64,000 nt of DNA from Agrobacterium tumefaciens (GTDB lineage Bacteria; Pseudomonadota; Alphaproteobacteria; Rhizobiales; Rhizobiaceae). The translations under genes were made by a program, and so were the position numbers. This document shows, one piece after another, positions 45,030-57,217 of this stretch. Within the stretch, counting starts at the first letter, position 1; each line of letters opens with the position of its first letter. The stretch spans positions 1 through 64,000 of the forward strand of contig NZ_SUPW01000007.1 in NCBI RefSeq assembly GCF_013337285.1. Reading direction: 5' to 3'. The notes beneath the pieces are model-generated. The model saw only the letters and a program-made list of their open reading frames with translations, did no database searches and was not told the DNA's origin.

Positions 45030-45062
45030 CAAAAACCGGAATGGTCTCCCATTCCGGTTTTT
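45030..45062 (+). terminator. Terminator of the DUF892 gene
   Basis: CCGGAATGG and CCATTCCGG around TCTC, with A-rich left arm and T-run on the right. It can also act on the opposite strand for gcd. Confidence 0.85.
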
Positions 45063-45085
45063 TATTTATCTGAAGCTGCCGCGTT

Positions 45086-47422
45086 TTACGGCAGCGTATA
45101 AGCGATCACATAGTCGCCCGGTTTGGTGCCGACGGAACCATGACCACCCGCAACCATCACCACATATTGCTTGCCGCCTTCCAGCGCATAGGTCATGGGC
45201 GTTGCCTGACCACCGGCCGGCAGGCGCGCTTCCCAGAGCTGTTTGCCGGTTGTGAGGTCGTAAGCGCGCAGAAAATTATCCACAGCAGCACCGAGGAAGG
45301 CCACGCCGCCCTTGGTGATCATCGGCCCGCCAATGCCCGGCACGCCCACCTTGAAGGGCAACGGCAGCGGCGTCATGTCATAGACCGTGCCGTTCTTGTG
45401 CTTGTAGGCGATATCGCCGGTGCGCAGATCAGCACCCGCGACATAACCCCATGGCGGCGCCTGGCAGGGGATTTTCAACGGACCGAGGAACGGTCCCATG
45501 AACACGCCATAAGGCGCGCCGTCATTGCGGTTCAGACCTTGCTCGCTACCCTTCTCATCCTGTCCCTTCGGGGGGATGTCGGCGCGCGGAACGAGCTTGG
45601 AGGTAAAGGCAAGATATGTCGGCATGCCGAACATGACCTGCCGCTCGGGATCTACCGCTACGCTGCCCCAGTTGAAGGTGCCGAAATTGCCCGGATAGAT
45701 GATCGAGCCATTAAGCGAGGGCGGCGTATAACGGCCCTTGTAGTCCAGCTGATGGAAGCGGATGCGGCAGGCGAGCTGATCGAACATGGAGACGCCCCAC
45801 ATGTCCTTTTCCTTCAGCGGCTCCGGCTTGAAAGACAGGGCCGTCGTCGGCTGCGTCGGCGAGGTGAAGTCTTCAGGGATCGCTCCGCCCGGTGCCGGTT
45901 CTTCCGTAATCGGCAGAAGCGGCTCGCCGGTGCGCCGGTCGAGAACATAGATATCGCCCTGTTTGGTCGGACCGACAAGGGCAGGCACGCTCTGGCCGTC
46001 CTTCGTAATGTCGAGCAGCACAGGCTGTGCGGGAACGTCCATGTCCCAGAGATCGTGATGGACCGTCTGGCGCACCCAGCGGTCCTTGCCGGTATTGATA
46101 TCGAGCGCAACAATGGAGGAGGAATATTTCTCCACATTCTCGCTGCGGCCCATGCCAAGCTGGTCCGGCACCTGATTGCCGAGCGGGACATAAACCAGGC
46201 CGAGGCCCTCGTCATAGCTCAGTACCGACCAGCTGTTCGGCGAGTTGGTCGTATAGGTCTCGCCCGCCGCAATCGGCTCGGTCTTTTCCGGATTGCCGGA
46301 ATCCCAGTTCCAGATCAGGGCACCGCTGTTCACATCGAAAGCACGGATGACGCCGGACTGTTCCTGCGTGGAATAATTGTCATTCACCGCACCGCCGATG
46401 ATGATCTTGCCCGCCGCGATGACGGGCGGCGAGGTCGAATAATAATAACCGGCAGGATTGTATTTCATGCCCTGCTCGAGATGCAGGACACCCTGATCGG
46501 CAAAGGAGGTGCAGACCTGACCGGTCGCAGCATCAAGCGCGATCAGCCGCGCATCCGAAGTCGGCAGGTAGACGCGCTCGGCGCATGCCGTGCCTTGAGC
46601 GGCATTCGGCTCGGCATAATAGGAAACGCCACGGCACGTCTGGTGCTGGCGGTCCGGATTGAGACCGACATTCGGGTCGTATTTCCACTTTTCCTTGCCG
46701 GTTGCCGCATCGATGGCGATCGCCCAATTATGCGGCGTGCAGATGTAAAGTGAATTGCCAACCTTGAGCGGCGTCACCTGATAGGTGGTTTCACCCACGT
46801 CGTCAGGCAGTTTCACGTCGCCCGTCTGGTAACGCCAGGCTTCCTTCAGCTGCGAGACATTGTCGACATTGACCTGCGTGAGTGGCGAATAACGCTGGCC
46901 ATAAGGCGTGCGGCCATATTGGTGCCATTCGCTATCCGGCACGTTCCCGCCATAGGCGGGCGTCGCAGACACTGTCTCCTGCGACAATGAACCGGACTTG
47001 CCGTGCGGATCCTGCGTCATGGAATATCCGGCGACCACGATCGAAGCGAGAACGGACAAGGCGAGCGGCCAAGCGTTCGGGCCGTAGTTAAGCCCCGTTG
47101 GGCTGGAAAACCCGAGCGGCTTTCTGACCCAGGGCACAAGCAGCCACAGACCGATGAGAATGACGATGCCGCCACGCGGACCAAGCTGCCACCAGTCGAA
47201 ACCCACTTCCCAGATTGCCCAGGCGAGCGTTGCGACAATGAAAACAGCATAAACATGGAGTGCGGCGCGATTGCGCTTGAAGAGCAGAGTGGCCGTCAAC
47301 AGGAAGGCCAAACCAGAAAGGACATAATAAAAACTGCCGCCCAGCATTACGAGCTGGGAGCCGAAACCAAACAGCGCAAGGCCGATCAGCGTGAGAACAA
47401 CCGCAGTGACGGTGACTGCCAT
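45086..47422 (-). CDS. gcd: Membrane-bound PQQ-dependent glucose dehydrogenase
   Basis: This 778-residue quinoprotein has five predicted N-terminal helices (about 1-140) and a large periplasmic beta-propeller. The propeller carries DSEWHQYGRTPYGQRYSPL, the metal/PQQ-contacting RGVSYY region, and GGPMITKGGVAFLGAA repeats. It oxidises glucose (or a related sugar such as quinate) to the lactone, feeding electrons to ubiquinone. No pqq biosynthesis genes are in the window. Upstream GGAAC-N17-CATT at 47457-47482 might be a weak EcfG-type promoter. Confidence 0.93.
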   Translation of the reverse strand: MAVTVTAVVLTLIGLALFGFGSQLVMLGGSFYYVLSGLAFLLTATLLFKRNRAALHVYAVFIVATLAWAIWEVGFDWWQLGPRGGIVILIGLWLLVPWVRKPLGFSSPTGLNYGPNAWPLALSVLASIVVAGYSMTQDPHGKSGSLSQETVSATPAYGGNVPDSEWHQYGRTPYGQRYSPLTQVNVDNVSQLKEAWRYQTGDVKLPDDVGETTYQVTPLKVGNSLYICTPHNWAIAIDAATGKEKWKYDPNVGLNPDRQHQTCRGVSYYAEPNAAQGTACAERVYLPTSDARLIALDAATGQVCTSFADQGVLHLEQGMKYNPAGYYYSTSPPVIAAGKIIIGGAVNDNYSTQEQSGVIRAFDVNSGALIWNWDSGNPEKTEPIAAGETYTTNSPNSWSVLSYDEGLGLVYVPLGNQVPDQLGMGRSENVEKYSSSIVALDINTGKDRWVRQTVHHDLWDMDVPAQPVLLDITKDGQSVPALVGPTKQGDIYVLDRRTGEPLLPITEEPAPGGAIPEDFTSPTQPTTALSFKPEPLKEKDMWGVSMFDQLACRIRFHQLDYKGRYTPPSLNGSIIYPGNFGTFNWGSVAVDPERQVMFGMPTYLAFTSKLVPRADIPPKGQDEKGSEQGLNRNDGAPYGVFMGPFLGPLKIPCQAPPWGYVAGADLRTGDIAYKHKNGTVYDMTPLPLPFKVGVPGIGGPMITKGGVAFLGAAVDNFLRAYDLTTGKQLWEARLPAGGQATPMTYALEGGKQYVVMVAGGHGSVGTKPGDYVIAYTLP

Positions 47423-47526
47423 GAATGAAACCCCCGATTCCTGTCACTTTGGGTGAAATGAAATCGGGGCCAATCTGGTTCCACACAAACTATTCATTTG
47501 TCATGAAAAATTTCACGTCATGGTCG

Positions 47527-47868
47527 TTAAGGGTTTTGCGGCGCCCCCGTCGAATCCTGTCGTGAGGGATTTGTATCGGTGGAAGCTGGCGGCGCTACAC
47601 GGCCATTTGCAGGGTTGTTGTCGAAGCTTCCGGAGCCGGAAGGTTGCTGCGGCACAGGTGCCGTCTCGGTCTGCGTGCTTTGCGGACGATTTTCATCCGG
47701 CTCAAAAACCGAATATTCAACGACCGCCCAGACGACCAGCGCAAGAAAAAAGCTGACAATCAGAATGACAAGAACCGGCCGTCCTCTGGATCCCTGCCGC
47801 GCCCGGGTTGCCGTCTCCGTTTTCGGAGCGTCCCGACCGTGGAGATAGCTGGCATTTTCTCTGGCCAT
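47527..47868 (-). CDS. Small single-pass membrane protein, disordered tail
   Basis: I do not recognise the family. The 113-residue product has a basic N-terminus, one membrane helix (about 32-52, VLVILIVSFFLALVVWAVVEY) and a long Pro/Ser/Thr/Asn-rich tail that is probably periplasmic. AGGGAG about 8 bases before the ATG supports translation. It lies between gcd and an uncertain small gene. A loose GGAAC-N17-GATT lies upstream at 47899-47923. Confidence 0.7.
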   Translation of the reverse strand: MARENASYLHGRDAPKTETATRARQGSRGRPVLVILIVSFFLALVVWAVVEYSVFEPDENRPQSTQTETAPVPQQPSGSGSFDNNPANGRVAPPASTDTNPSRQDSTGAPQNP

Positions 47869-47941
47869 ATCTTTTACTCCCTGTAACCTGCCAATTTAAT
47901 CCGCAGGGTCAGGGTTTTGTTCCAGATAGAAGAGAGAGCCT

Positions 47942-48247
47942 TCAGGCACACTCGGCCGCACGGGGCATATCCAGATAAGGATCAGCAGGCGTCTCCAGCG
48001 CGCTGAAGCTTTGCCTGAGCCCCAGCCAAGATGTTGTTCGCCGGGCATCGGCATCCGCCGTTTCGCACGGCTTATCCGGGAAGGTTCCAGTGCTCGCGGC
48101 GGGAGCAGGGGTTTGGTTCAACCGCACAGGCGCTCGCATGCCACCAAATTCGGAATGACCGCCGGCAGCCCGATATTTTTTTGCCTCAAGGCGACGGCTG
48201 CGCCATACCGGCAGAATCTCCAGAAAAGTAAAAATTTTCAACATCAT
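47942..48247 (-). CDS. Small hypothetical protein (uncertain)
   Basis: A 101-codon frame gives MLKIFTFLEILPVWRSRRLEAKKYRAAGG and a neutral tail ending in MPRAAECA. There is no clear Shine-Dalgarno before the ATGATG start and no known domain. The frame may be real because it spans most of the gap, but it could be chance. Confidence 0.35.
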   Translation of the reverse strand: MMLKIFTFLEILPVWRSRRLEAKKYRAAGGHSEFGGMRAPVRLNQTPAPAASTGTFPDKPCETADADARRTTSWLGLRQSFSALETPADPYLDMPRAAECA

Positions 48248-48489
48248 GATTATCAGAAAAATAGATCAATTAAAAACAATGTCCCACTGTGGCATGTTCG
48301 CCGGCAATGTGCACCCCCTATTGCGACACAACCACAGCGAATAGTCAGATTGTGCTAATAATACGTCATAAAGCGTCAGATCAGCAGCCTACATCTTCGC
48401 GTTTCAGCGCCCCGACAAAGCTACACAATGGAAAATCGCAGAATAATGCCGGAAGCAAGCGACGGCTTCGCAAGGCACGCCGGCAGAAA

Positions 48490-49275
48490 TTACTTTGCGG
48501 TCCAGCCACCGTCGATGGAGATAGTCGTTCCTGTGATGGATCGCGCCATGTCACCCGCGAGATAAAGCGCCATCTCCGCCACTTCTTCCGGTTGCACAAA
48601 TTGTCTGGTCGGCTGCGGCGCAAGCATCACCTTCTTCACCACATCCTCCTCGCTCATGCCATGCACCCGCGCCTGATCCGCGACCTGTGCGGCAACGAGC
48701 GGGGTCCAGACATAACCAGGGCAGATCGCATTGCAGGTGATGCCGAGTTCGGCCACCTCCAGCGCCACGCTTTTCGTCAGCCCCACCACCGCATGTTTAG
48801 TCGCCACATAAGGCCCCTTGAAGGGCGAGGCACGCAGGCCGTGGGCGGAGGCGATGTTGACGATGCGGCCCCAGCCCCTTTCCTTCATGCCCGGCAGGGC
48901 CGCGTGGATGGTGTGAAAAGCGCTGTCGAGCGAGATGGCGACGATGCGGGAAAAATCGGCGAAATCGAACTCGTCGATCGGCGCGACCTTCTGGATGCCG
49001 GCATTGTTGACCAGCACGTCGATGTGGCCGAACTCGGCAATGACCGTTTCCGGCAGATGCGCGCTCTCGTCATAGTGGGCGAGATTAGCCGAAAAATAGA
49101 CCGGCCTGTGCCGCGCCACCTGCGCAACCATCTCCAGGGCCTGCGTCGCCTCTTCCGTCGTCTCTATGCCATGCACCGCGACCAGATACCCCGCCTCGGC
49201 AAAACGTTTGGCGATGGCGAGCCCGATGCCGCTGGTGGAACCCGTGACGAGCACGGTTTTCGGTTGGTCCTCCAT
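48490..49275 (-). CDS. bdhA: 3-hydroxybutyrate dehydrogenase
   Basis: This 261-residue short-chain dehydrogenase converts 3-hydroxybutyrate to acetoacetate with NAD. The NAD motif GSTSGIGLAIAKRF and the catalytic YVATK are visible, and the C-terminus is typical for BdhA (ARSITGTTISIDGGW). It is the distal gene of a ketone-body pair: acetoacetyl-CoA synthetase is 4 bases upstream, so 3-hydroxybutyrate from PHB or outside can enter acetyl-CoA metabolism. Confidence 0.93.
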   Translation of the reverse strand: MEDQPKTVLVTGSTSGIGLAIAKRFAEAGYLVAVHGIETTEEATQALEMVAQVARHRPVYFSANLAHYDESAHLPETVIAEFGHIDVLVNNAGIQKVAPIDEFDFADFSRIVAISLDSAFHTIHAALPGMKERGWGRIVNIASAHGLRASPFKGPYVATKHAVVGLTKSVALEVAELGITCNAICPGYVWTPLVAAQVADQARVHGMSEEDVVKKVMLAPQPTRQFVQPEEVAEMALYLAGDMARSITGTTISIDGGWTAK

Positions 49276-49279
49276 CGGC

Positions 49280-51231
<1,952 letters not shown>

Positions 51232-51235
<4 letters not shown>

Positions 51236-52116
51236 GCTTCGCTCCCGCGCAGCATCTCGACGATGGCGGAAAAATCACGCCCGCCGCCGCCCTCGCCGAC
51301 GAAGTTCTCGTAAAGCGCCGATGCCGCTGCACCAAGCGGGGTGGAGGCCCCGGCTCCATTGGCGGCCTCCTGCGAAAGCTTCAGATCCTTGAGCATCAGG
51401 GCCGCCGCAAATCCGGGCTGGTACTCCTTGTTGGCGGGCGATGTCGGCACCGGCCCCGGCACCGGGCAATAGGTGGTGAGCGACCAGCATTGCCCCGAGG
51501 AGGTGGACGCGACATCGAACAGCGCCTGATGCGAAAGACCGAGTTTTTCGCCGAGCACGAAGGCTTCAGAGACCGCAATCATGGAAATGCCGAGGATCAT
51601 GTTGTTGCAGATCTTCGCCGCCTGGCCGTTGCCGCCCTTGCCGCAATGGACGATCTTCTTGCCCATCGCCTCCAGCACCGGCCTTGCCGCCGAAAAGGCG
51701 TCGGCCTCGCCGCCGCACATGAAGGTCAAGGTGCCTGCTGCCGCCCCACCCGTGCCGCCGGAGACAGGCGCATCGACCGAGGGGCAACCGGCGGAAGCGG
51801 CCAGCTCATGCGCCTTCAGGGCGCTTTCCATATCCACCGTCGAACAATCGATGAGCAGCGTGCCCGCAGATACCTTTCGAACCAGATCGCCATAGACCGA
51901 AACCACATGTTCGCCCTTGGGCAGCATGGTGATGATCACATCAGCCGCTGCCGTCGCCTCGGCGGAATCCGCAGCAACGGGAATGCCGGCTTCCCTCGCC
52001 GCCGCGCGGCAGGTTTCAGAAAGGTCAAAACCCCTCACGGTATAACCCGCCCTGACGAGATTGGCGGCCATCGGCAGGCCCATATGTCCAAGTCCGATAA
52101 AAGCGACGGTCTTCAT
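51232..52116 (-). CDS. 3-hydroxyisobutyrate dehydrogenase-like NAD(P) oxidoreductase
   Basis: This 294-residue beta-hydroxyacid dehydrogenase has the N-terminal Rossmann motif FIGLGHMGLPMAANLV, substrate motif DAPVSGGTGGAAAGTL, and catalytic Lys in GNGQAAKICNNM. The neighbours (acetoacetyl-CoA synthetase and BdhA downstream, Liv-type transporter upstream) suggest valine or short branched-acid breakdown, but tartronate-semialdehyde reductase cannot be excluded. ATG 52116 follows AAGGAACGCTCCC; the 10-codon upstream extension is unsupported. Confidence 0.85.
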
Positions 52117-52129
52117 GGGAGCGTTCCTT

Positions 52130-53725
52130 TCAGCGATTATCCGCAAGGATCATGTCGGCAGCCTTTTCGGCAATCATGATCGTCGGCGAATTGGTATTTC
52201 CGGATGTGATCCGCGGCATGATGGATGCATCCGCGACACGCAGCCCCGCAAGCCTGCGGAACTTCAGCCTGTTATCGACAACACTTTCCGTATCCGATCC
52301 CATGCGCAACGTGCCGACGGGATGAAAAATGGTTGTGCCGATATCGCCCGCCGCCCTGGCGAGATCATTGTCGTTTTCGAAGGAGGGGCCGGGTCGGTAT
52401 TCCTGTGGCTTGAACCGGGCAAAGGCTGGCTGGGCGACGATGCGGCGCGTCAGTCGCATGGAATCGATGGCCACCTGGCGGTCGCCTTCCGTGGAAAGAT
52501 AGTTCGGGCGGATTTCCGGCTGCATGGCGAAATCCGGTCCTTTCACATGCACTGAGCCGCGGCTTTCCGGCCGCAGATTGCAGACACTTGCGGTAATGGC
52601 CGGAAAAGTGTGAACCGGATCACCAAACTTGTCGAGTGAAACCGGCTGAACATGATATTCCAGATCGGCGGTTTCCTTTTCCGGCGAAGAACGGGTGAAG
52701 ACGCCGAGCTGGCTGGGCGCCATCGACATCGGCCCGGAGCGGGTCAGCGCATATTCAAGACCGATCCGCGCCTTGCCGAACAGGGTGGAGGCCCTCTCAT
52801 TCAGCGTCAGAACACCGGAAACCTTATAGACCATGCGCAATTGCAGGTGATCCTGCAGGTTTTCGCCCACGCCCTGAACCTCCGCTACGGTATCGATGCC
52901 GGCGGCCTGAAGCACATCACCCCGGCCGACACCGGAAAGCTCCAGAATATGCGGCGAGCCGATTGCCCCCGCGGAAAGCACCGTCTCGCGCCGCGCCCGC
53001 ATCTTTTTCAAGACACCGTCATGGTGAAACTCCACGCCCGTGACCCGGCCTTCTTCGATGATCAGCCGCTTGACATGCGCCTTGGTGAGGACCGTGAGGT
53101 TCTTGCGACCAAGCGCCGGCTTCAGAAATGCCTTGGCCGTGTTCCAGCGCCAGCCAGAGCGCTGGTTCACATCGAAATAACCGGCACCCTCATTGTCGCC
53201 GCGGTTGAAATCCTCGGTCGCGGGAATACCCGCTTCACCCGCCGCCTTCTGGAAGGCATCAAGCACATCCCAGCGCACACGGGCTTTTTCCACGCGCCAC
53301 TCGCCACCGGCGGAATGCAGGTCGCTCTTGCCGCGATAAAAATCCTCCGACTTCAAGAAATAGGGCAGGATGTCGTTCCAGCCCCAGCCCTCGCAGCCGA
53401 GCTGACGCCAGACGTCATAGTCCCGCGCCTGACCGCGCATATAGATCATGCCGTTGATGGAGGAGCAGCCGCCCAGAACCTTGCCACGCGGATAGATCAG
53501 CGCGCGACCGTTAAGGCCCGGCTCTTCCGCCGTCTTGAAACACCAGTCGGTGCGCGGGTTGTTGATGCAATAGAGATAACCGACCGGAATATGGATCCAG
53601 TGGTAATTGTCGTTGCCGCCCGCTTCCAAGAGCAGCACGCGGTTGTTCGGATCTTTCGAAAGGCGGTTGGCGAGAACGCATCCGGCACTCCCCGCTCCGA
53701 TGACAATATAGTCATATTCGCCCAT
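52130..53725 (-). CDS. GMC family FAD-dependent alcohol/choline dehydrogenase
   Basis: This 531-residue flavoprotein has the FAD motif [18 protein letters not shown] signature 1 ([15 protein letters not shown]) and signature 2 ([15 protein letters not shown]). The catalytic His-Asn/His pair is in [10 protein letters not shown] and [10 protein letters not shown]. Without bet genes beside it, choline is only one candidate; many rhizobial GMC enzymes act on alcohols or polyols. ATG 53725 follows GGAGAAGAGC. It is 13 bases from the HIBADH-like gene and 75 from livM, so the whole run may be one transcript. Confidence 0.87.
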   Translation of the reverse strand: MGEYDYIVIGAGSAGCVLANRLSKDPNNRVLLLEAGGNDNYHWIHIPVGYLYCINNPRTDWCFKTAEEPGLNGRALIYPRGKVLGGCSSINGMIYMRGQARDYDVWRQLGCEGWGWNDILPYFLKSEDFYRGKSDLHSAGGEWRVEKARVRWDVLDAFQKAAGEAGIPATEDFNRGDNEGAGYFDVNQRSGWRWNTAKAFLKPALGRKNLTVLTKAHVKRLIIEEGRVTGVEFHHDGVLKKMRARRETVLSAGAIGSPHILELSGVGRGDVLQAAGIDTVAEVQGVGENLQDHLQLRMVYKVSGVLTLNERASTLFGKARIGLEYALTRSGPMSMAPSQLGVFTRSSPEKETADLEYHVQPVSLDKFGDPVHTFPAITASVCNLRPESRGSVHVKGPDFAMQPEIRPNYLSTEGDRQVAIDSMRLTRRIVAQPAFARFKPQEYRPGPSFENDNDLARAAGDIGTTIFHPVGTLRMGSDTESVVDNRLKFRRLAGLRVADASIMPRITSGNTNSPTIMIAEKAADMILADNR

Positions 53726-53800
53726 GCTCTTCTCCATGCGCCGCCCTTGCCGTGTCGTCCCGGACGCGGGGGAGGCCTTTTCCAGTGTTTTCAAAAATGT

Positions 53801-54808
53801 CTAACCGCGGTGCTGGAAGCCGAGTTTTCTCCCCAGACGCGACGCATAAAACTCGCCGATCAAACCGCGCCGGAACACCAGAACGCAAGCCATGAACACA
53901 AGGCCGGTGATGATGGTGACCGGGAAATCCGATGTCGCGAGATAGTTCTGCAAGGTGACCACGAGGCCCGCGCCAAAAATCGGGCCGATCATGGTGCCGA
54001 TGCCACCGAGCAACGTCATCAGGATCACTTCGCCGGACATTTGCCAGGTGACGTCGGTCAGCGTCGCGAACTGGAAGACCAGCGCTTTCAGACCGCCCGC
54101 AAGCCCGGCAAGCGCCGCCGACATGACGAAGGCGCCGAGCTTGTAACGCTGCACGCTGTAGCCAAGCGAAATGGCGCGCTGCTCGTTTTCGCGGATGGAT
54201 TTCAGGATCATGCCGAAGGGCGAATTGACGAAACGCCAGATGACCAGAAGCGCCAGCACAAAGGCGGCCAGCACCGTGTAATAGATGTTGAGCGGCGCGT
54301 TGAGATCAAGAAGGCCGAAGAGATGGCCGCGCGGCACGCCCTGCAAGCCGTCCTCACCATGGGTAAACGGAGCCTGAAGACAGAAGAAATAAAACATCTG
54401 CGATAGCGCCAGCGTGATCATGGCGAAATAGATGCCCTGGCGGCGGATGGCGAAAAAGCCGATGACGAGGCCGAGAAGGGCAGCGCCGGCCATGCCGATG
54501 ACAAGGCCGATTTCCGGTGTCACGCCCCATTCCTTCACCGAATAGGCGGTGAAATAGGCCGCACCGCCGAAAAACGCCGCATGGCCGAAGGACAACAGTC
54601 CCGTGTAACCGATGAGCAGATTGAAGGCGCAGGCAAACAGCGCAAAGCACAGGAGCTTCATCAGAAAGATCGGATAGACAAACATCGGCGCGGCGATGAG
54701 CAGGGCAAGCCCCGCCAGAATGAGCACGGTCTTGATGGTTCCCGCAGTCGTCGAAACTTCGGCCTGCGGCATCGCACCGGCAGTGGGGTTATGGGTGGCT
54801 TTGGACAT
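53801..54808 (-). CDS. livM: Branched-chain amino acid-type ABC permease (LivM)
   Basis: This 335-residue permease has about ten helices. The conserved loop with GYTGLLSFGHAAFFGGAAY near residue 85 matches LivM. A cytoplasmic N-terminal extension (about 25 residues) is present. ATG 54808 follows AAAGGACGCCTGAT. Together with LivH it forms the transmembrane channel; the livH stop lies one base upstream. Confidence 0.92.
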   Translation of the reverse strand: MSKATHNPTAGAMPQAEVSTTAGTIKTVLILAGLALLIAAPMFVYPIFLMKLLCFALFACAFNLLIGYTGLLSFGHAAFFGGAAYFTAYSVKEWGVTPEIGLVIGMAGAALLGLVIGFFAIRRQGIYFAMITLALSQMFYFFCLQAPFTHGEDGLQGVPRGHLFGLLDLNAPLNIYYTVLAAFVLALLVIWRFVNSPFGMILKSIRENEQRAISLGYSVQRYKLGAFVMSAALAGLAGGLKALVFQFATLTDVTWQMSGEVILMTLLGGIGTMIGPIFGAGLVVTLQNYLATSDFPVTIITGLVFMACVLVFRRGLIGEFYASRLGRKLGFQHRG

Positions 54809-54809
54809 A

Positions 54810-55697
54810 TCAGGCGTCCTTTCCGAAAAGTCCGGCGGGGCGGATGAGCAGCACAAAGGCCATGATGACGAAAATGACGATGTTGGAGGCCTCCGGGTAA
54901 AACACCTTGGTCAGTCCTTCGGCGATGCCGAGCATGTAACCGGTGACAATGGCCCCCATGATCGACCCCATGCCACCGACGACGACCACGGCGAAGACGA
55001 CGATGATGAGGTTGGTGCCCATCAGCGGCGAGACCTGATAGATGGGCGCCGCCAGCACGCCGGTGAAGCCTGCAAGGCCCGCCCCCAGCGCGTAAGTCAG
55101 CGTCAAGAGCACCGGCACGTTGATGCCGAAGGCCTGCACCAGCGTCGGGTTTTCCGTCGCGGCTCGCAGATAGGAGCCAAGCCTCGTTTTTTCGATCAGC
55201 GCCCAGGTGGCAAGGCAGGCGACCATTGAGATGACGACGACGAAGGCGCGGTAATTCGGCAGGAACATGAAGCCGAGATTGGTGCCACCGGCAAGCTCAC
55301 GCGGCACCGAATAGGGCTGGCCCGCCGCACCGTAGAGCCAGCGGAACGTGCCTTCCACCACCAGCGCCAAACCGAAAGTGAAGAGCAGCCCGTAAAGTGG
55401 ATCGAGATCATATAGCCGCGACAGCATGAGACGCTCAACGATCGCGCCGAAAAGCGCAACGACCAGTGGCGTCACCACCAGCGCCACCCAGAAATTGATG
55501 CCGAAATATTGCAGGCCTAGAAAAGCGACGAAAGCGCCGAGCATATATTGCGCCCCATGGGCGAAATTGATGACGCGCAGCAGGCCGAAAATGACGGCAA
55601 GGCCCAAAGACAGCAGGGCATAAAACGAGCCGTTGATGAGGCCGATCAGCAATTGCCCGAGCAGGGCCTGAACCGGAATGCCGAAGATCATCGTCAT
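54810..55697 (-). CDS. livH: Branched-chain amino acid-type ABC permease (LivH)
   Basis: This 295-residue permease has about eight helices and the LivH signatures GLINGSFYALLSLGLAVIFGL and INFAHGAQYMLGAF near the N-terminus. The EAA-like loop region is AFGINVPVLLTLTYALGAGLAGFTG. It is translationally close to livM (one base apart) and to livF (about 2 bases). Confidence 0.93.
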   Translation of the reverse strand: MTMIFGIPVQALLGQLLIGLINGSFYALLSLGLAVIFGLLRVINFAHGAQYMLGAFVAFLGLQYFGINFWVALVVTPLVVALFGAIVERLMLSRLYDLDPLYGLLFTFGLALVVEGTFRWLYGAAGQPYSVPRELAGGTNLGFMFLPNYRAFVVVISMVACLATWALIEKTRLGSYLRAATENPTLVQAFGINVPVLLTLTYALGAGLAGFTGVLAAPIYQVSPLMGTNLIIVVFAVVVVGGMGSIMGAIVTGYMLGIAEGLTKVFYPEASNIVIFVIMAFVLLIRPAGLFGKDA

Positions 55698-55699
55698 CG

Positions 55700-56401
55700 T
55701 TAAACCCCCAGCACTTTATTGAGTTCGCCCATGCGGGCGGAAAGCTCACCCACCGGAAAACTGCTGACCATCTGGCCATGATCCATCAGGTAGAAACGGT
55801 CGGCAATGCGGCTGGCAAAACGGAAATTCTGCTCGACCAGAACAACGGTCATGCCGCGGCTCTTCAGCTTTTGCAGCACTTCGCCGATGCGCTGCACGAT
55901 AACAGGAGCAAGTCCCTCGGTCGGTTCGTCAAGCAGCAGCACCTTCACTCCGGTGCGCAGGATGCGCGCCATGGCCAGCATCTGCTGCTCGCCACCGGAA
56001 AGCTTGGTGCCGGGGCTGGTGCGGCGTTCGTAAAGGTTTGGAAACAGTTCGTATATTTCATCGAGCGTCATGCCGCCGGGTGCAACGACGGGCGGCAGCT
56101 TCAGATTTTCCTCGACACTCAGCGTTGCGAAGATACCGCGCTCTTCCGGTACGAACCCGATGCCATATTTCGCCGTGCGATGCAGCGGCACCGGCATCAT
56201 GTCCTTGCCGCCAAGCGTGATGACGCCCTTGCGGTTGCGGATGATGCCCATGATGGTGCGCAGCGTCGTGGTTTTACCTACACCGTTACGGCCGAGAATG
56301 GTGATGGTTTCACCCTCGCCGACGGTCAGATCGACGCCGTGCAGGGCCTGGCTTTCGCCATACCAGGATTTCAGGTTGGAGACTTCGAGCATTGCCGCCA
56401 T
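55700..56401 (-). CDS. livF: ABC transporter ATP-binding protein (LivF)
   Basis: This 233-residue ATPase has Walker A GRNGVGKTT, the ABC signature LSGGEQQMLAMARIL and Walker B VLLLDEPTEGLAP. ATG 56401 is chosen because GGAGG lies 6 bases upstream; a frame 29 codons longer overlaps livG. Length is normal for LivF. Confidence 0.93.
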   Translation of the reverse strand: MAAMLEVSNLKSWYGESQALHGVDLTVGEGETITILGRNGVGKTTTLRTIMGIIRNRKGVITLGGKDMMPVPLHRTAKYGIGFVPEERGIFATLSVEENLKLPPVVAPGGMTLDEIYELFPNLYERRTSPGTKLSGGEQQMLAMARILRTGVKVLLLDEPTEGLAPVIVQRIGEVLQKLKSRGMTVVLVEQNFRFASRIADRFYLMDHGQMVSSFPVGELSARMGELNKVLGV

Positions 56402-56402
56402 A

Positions 56403-57188
56403 TCAAGCCTCCTCCGTGCCCATATAGGCCGTTCGCACACGCGGATCAGCGGAAACGGCGGCATAATCGCCCTCCGCCAGAATTTCACCGCGCTGCAGAA
56501 CCGTGACGTGGTGGCAGATATCCGCCACGACTTTCAGATTATGTTCGACCATCAGCACCGCGCGCGTCTTTGCCACCTCGCGGATGAGTTCGGCGACATG
56601 AGAGACATCTTCACCACCCATGCCGGCCATCGGCTCGTCCAGCAGCAGAACCTTGGGATCGAGCGCCAGCGTGGTGGCGATTTCGAGAACCCGCTTGCGG
56701 CCATAGGAAAGATCGGCCGCAAGCGCATGTTTTTCCCTTGTCAGGCCAACCGTTGCGATCAGCTCCTCGGCACGGGCATTCAGCCTGTCGAGCGAGGACA
56801 GCGGCAGCCAGAATTGCGTTGCAAGGCCATTCGGCCTTTGCAATGCCACCCGTACATTTTCCAGAACCGTCAGATGCGGAAACACCGCCGATATCTGGAA
56901 AGACCTGACGAGGCCGAGCCGCGCCACCTTGTCCGGCGGCGTCTTTGTTATGTCCGTTCCCATGAAGGTGATCGCCCCGCCTGTCGGCTGGAGAAACTTG
57001 GTCAACAGGTTGAAGACCGTGGTTTTGCCGGCGCCGTTCGGACCGATCAGTGCATGCACGCGGGCATGGTGAACATCGAGATCGACATTCTTCACGGCCG
57101 CGAATGCGCCGAAGGTCTTGGAGAGACCGCGCGCCGACAGCACGACGCGAGGTTCCGCCTGCCCGGCAAGGGCGGGAGCGATCGTCAT
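56403..57188 (-). CDS. livG: ABC transporter ATP-binding protein (LivG)
   Basis: This 261-residue ATPase has Walker A GPNGAGKTT, a degenerate signature LSYGRKRVLEIATTLAL (as in LivG proteins) and Walker B VLLLDEPMAGMGGED. It heads the ATPase pair, one base before livF. GGGGAAAGTTTC precedes the start. Confidence 0.93.
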   Translation of the reverse strand: MTIAPALAGQAEPRVVLSARGLSKTFGAFAAVKNVDLDVHHARVHALIGPNGAGKTTVFNLLTKFLQPTGGAITFMGTDITKTPPDKVARLGLVRSFQISAVFPHLTVLENVRVALQRPNGLATQFWLPLSSLDRLNARAEELIATVGLTREKHALAADLSYGRKRVLEIATTLALDPKVLLLDEPMAGMGGEDVSHVAELIREVAKTRAVLMVEHNLKVVADICHHVTVLQRGEILAEGDYAAVSADPRVRTAYMGTEEA

Positions 57189-57217
57189 GAAACTTTCCCC
57201 TTTATTGCGTCAGTCTT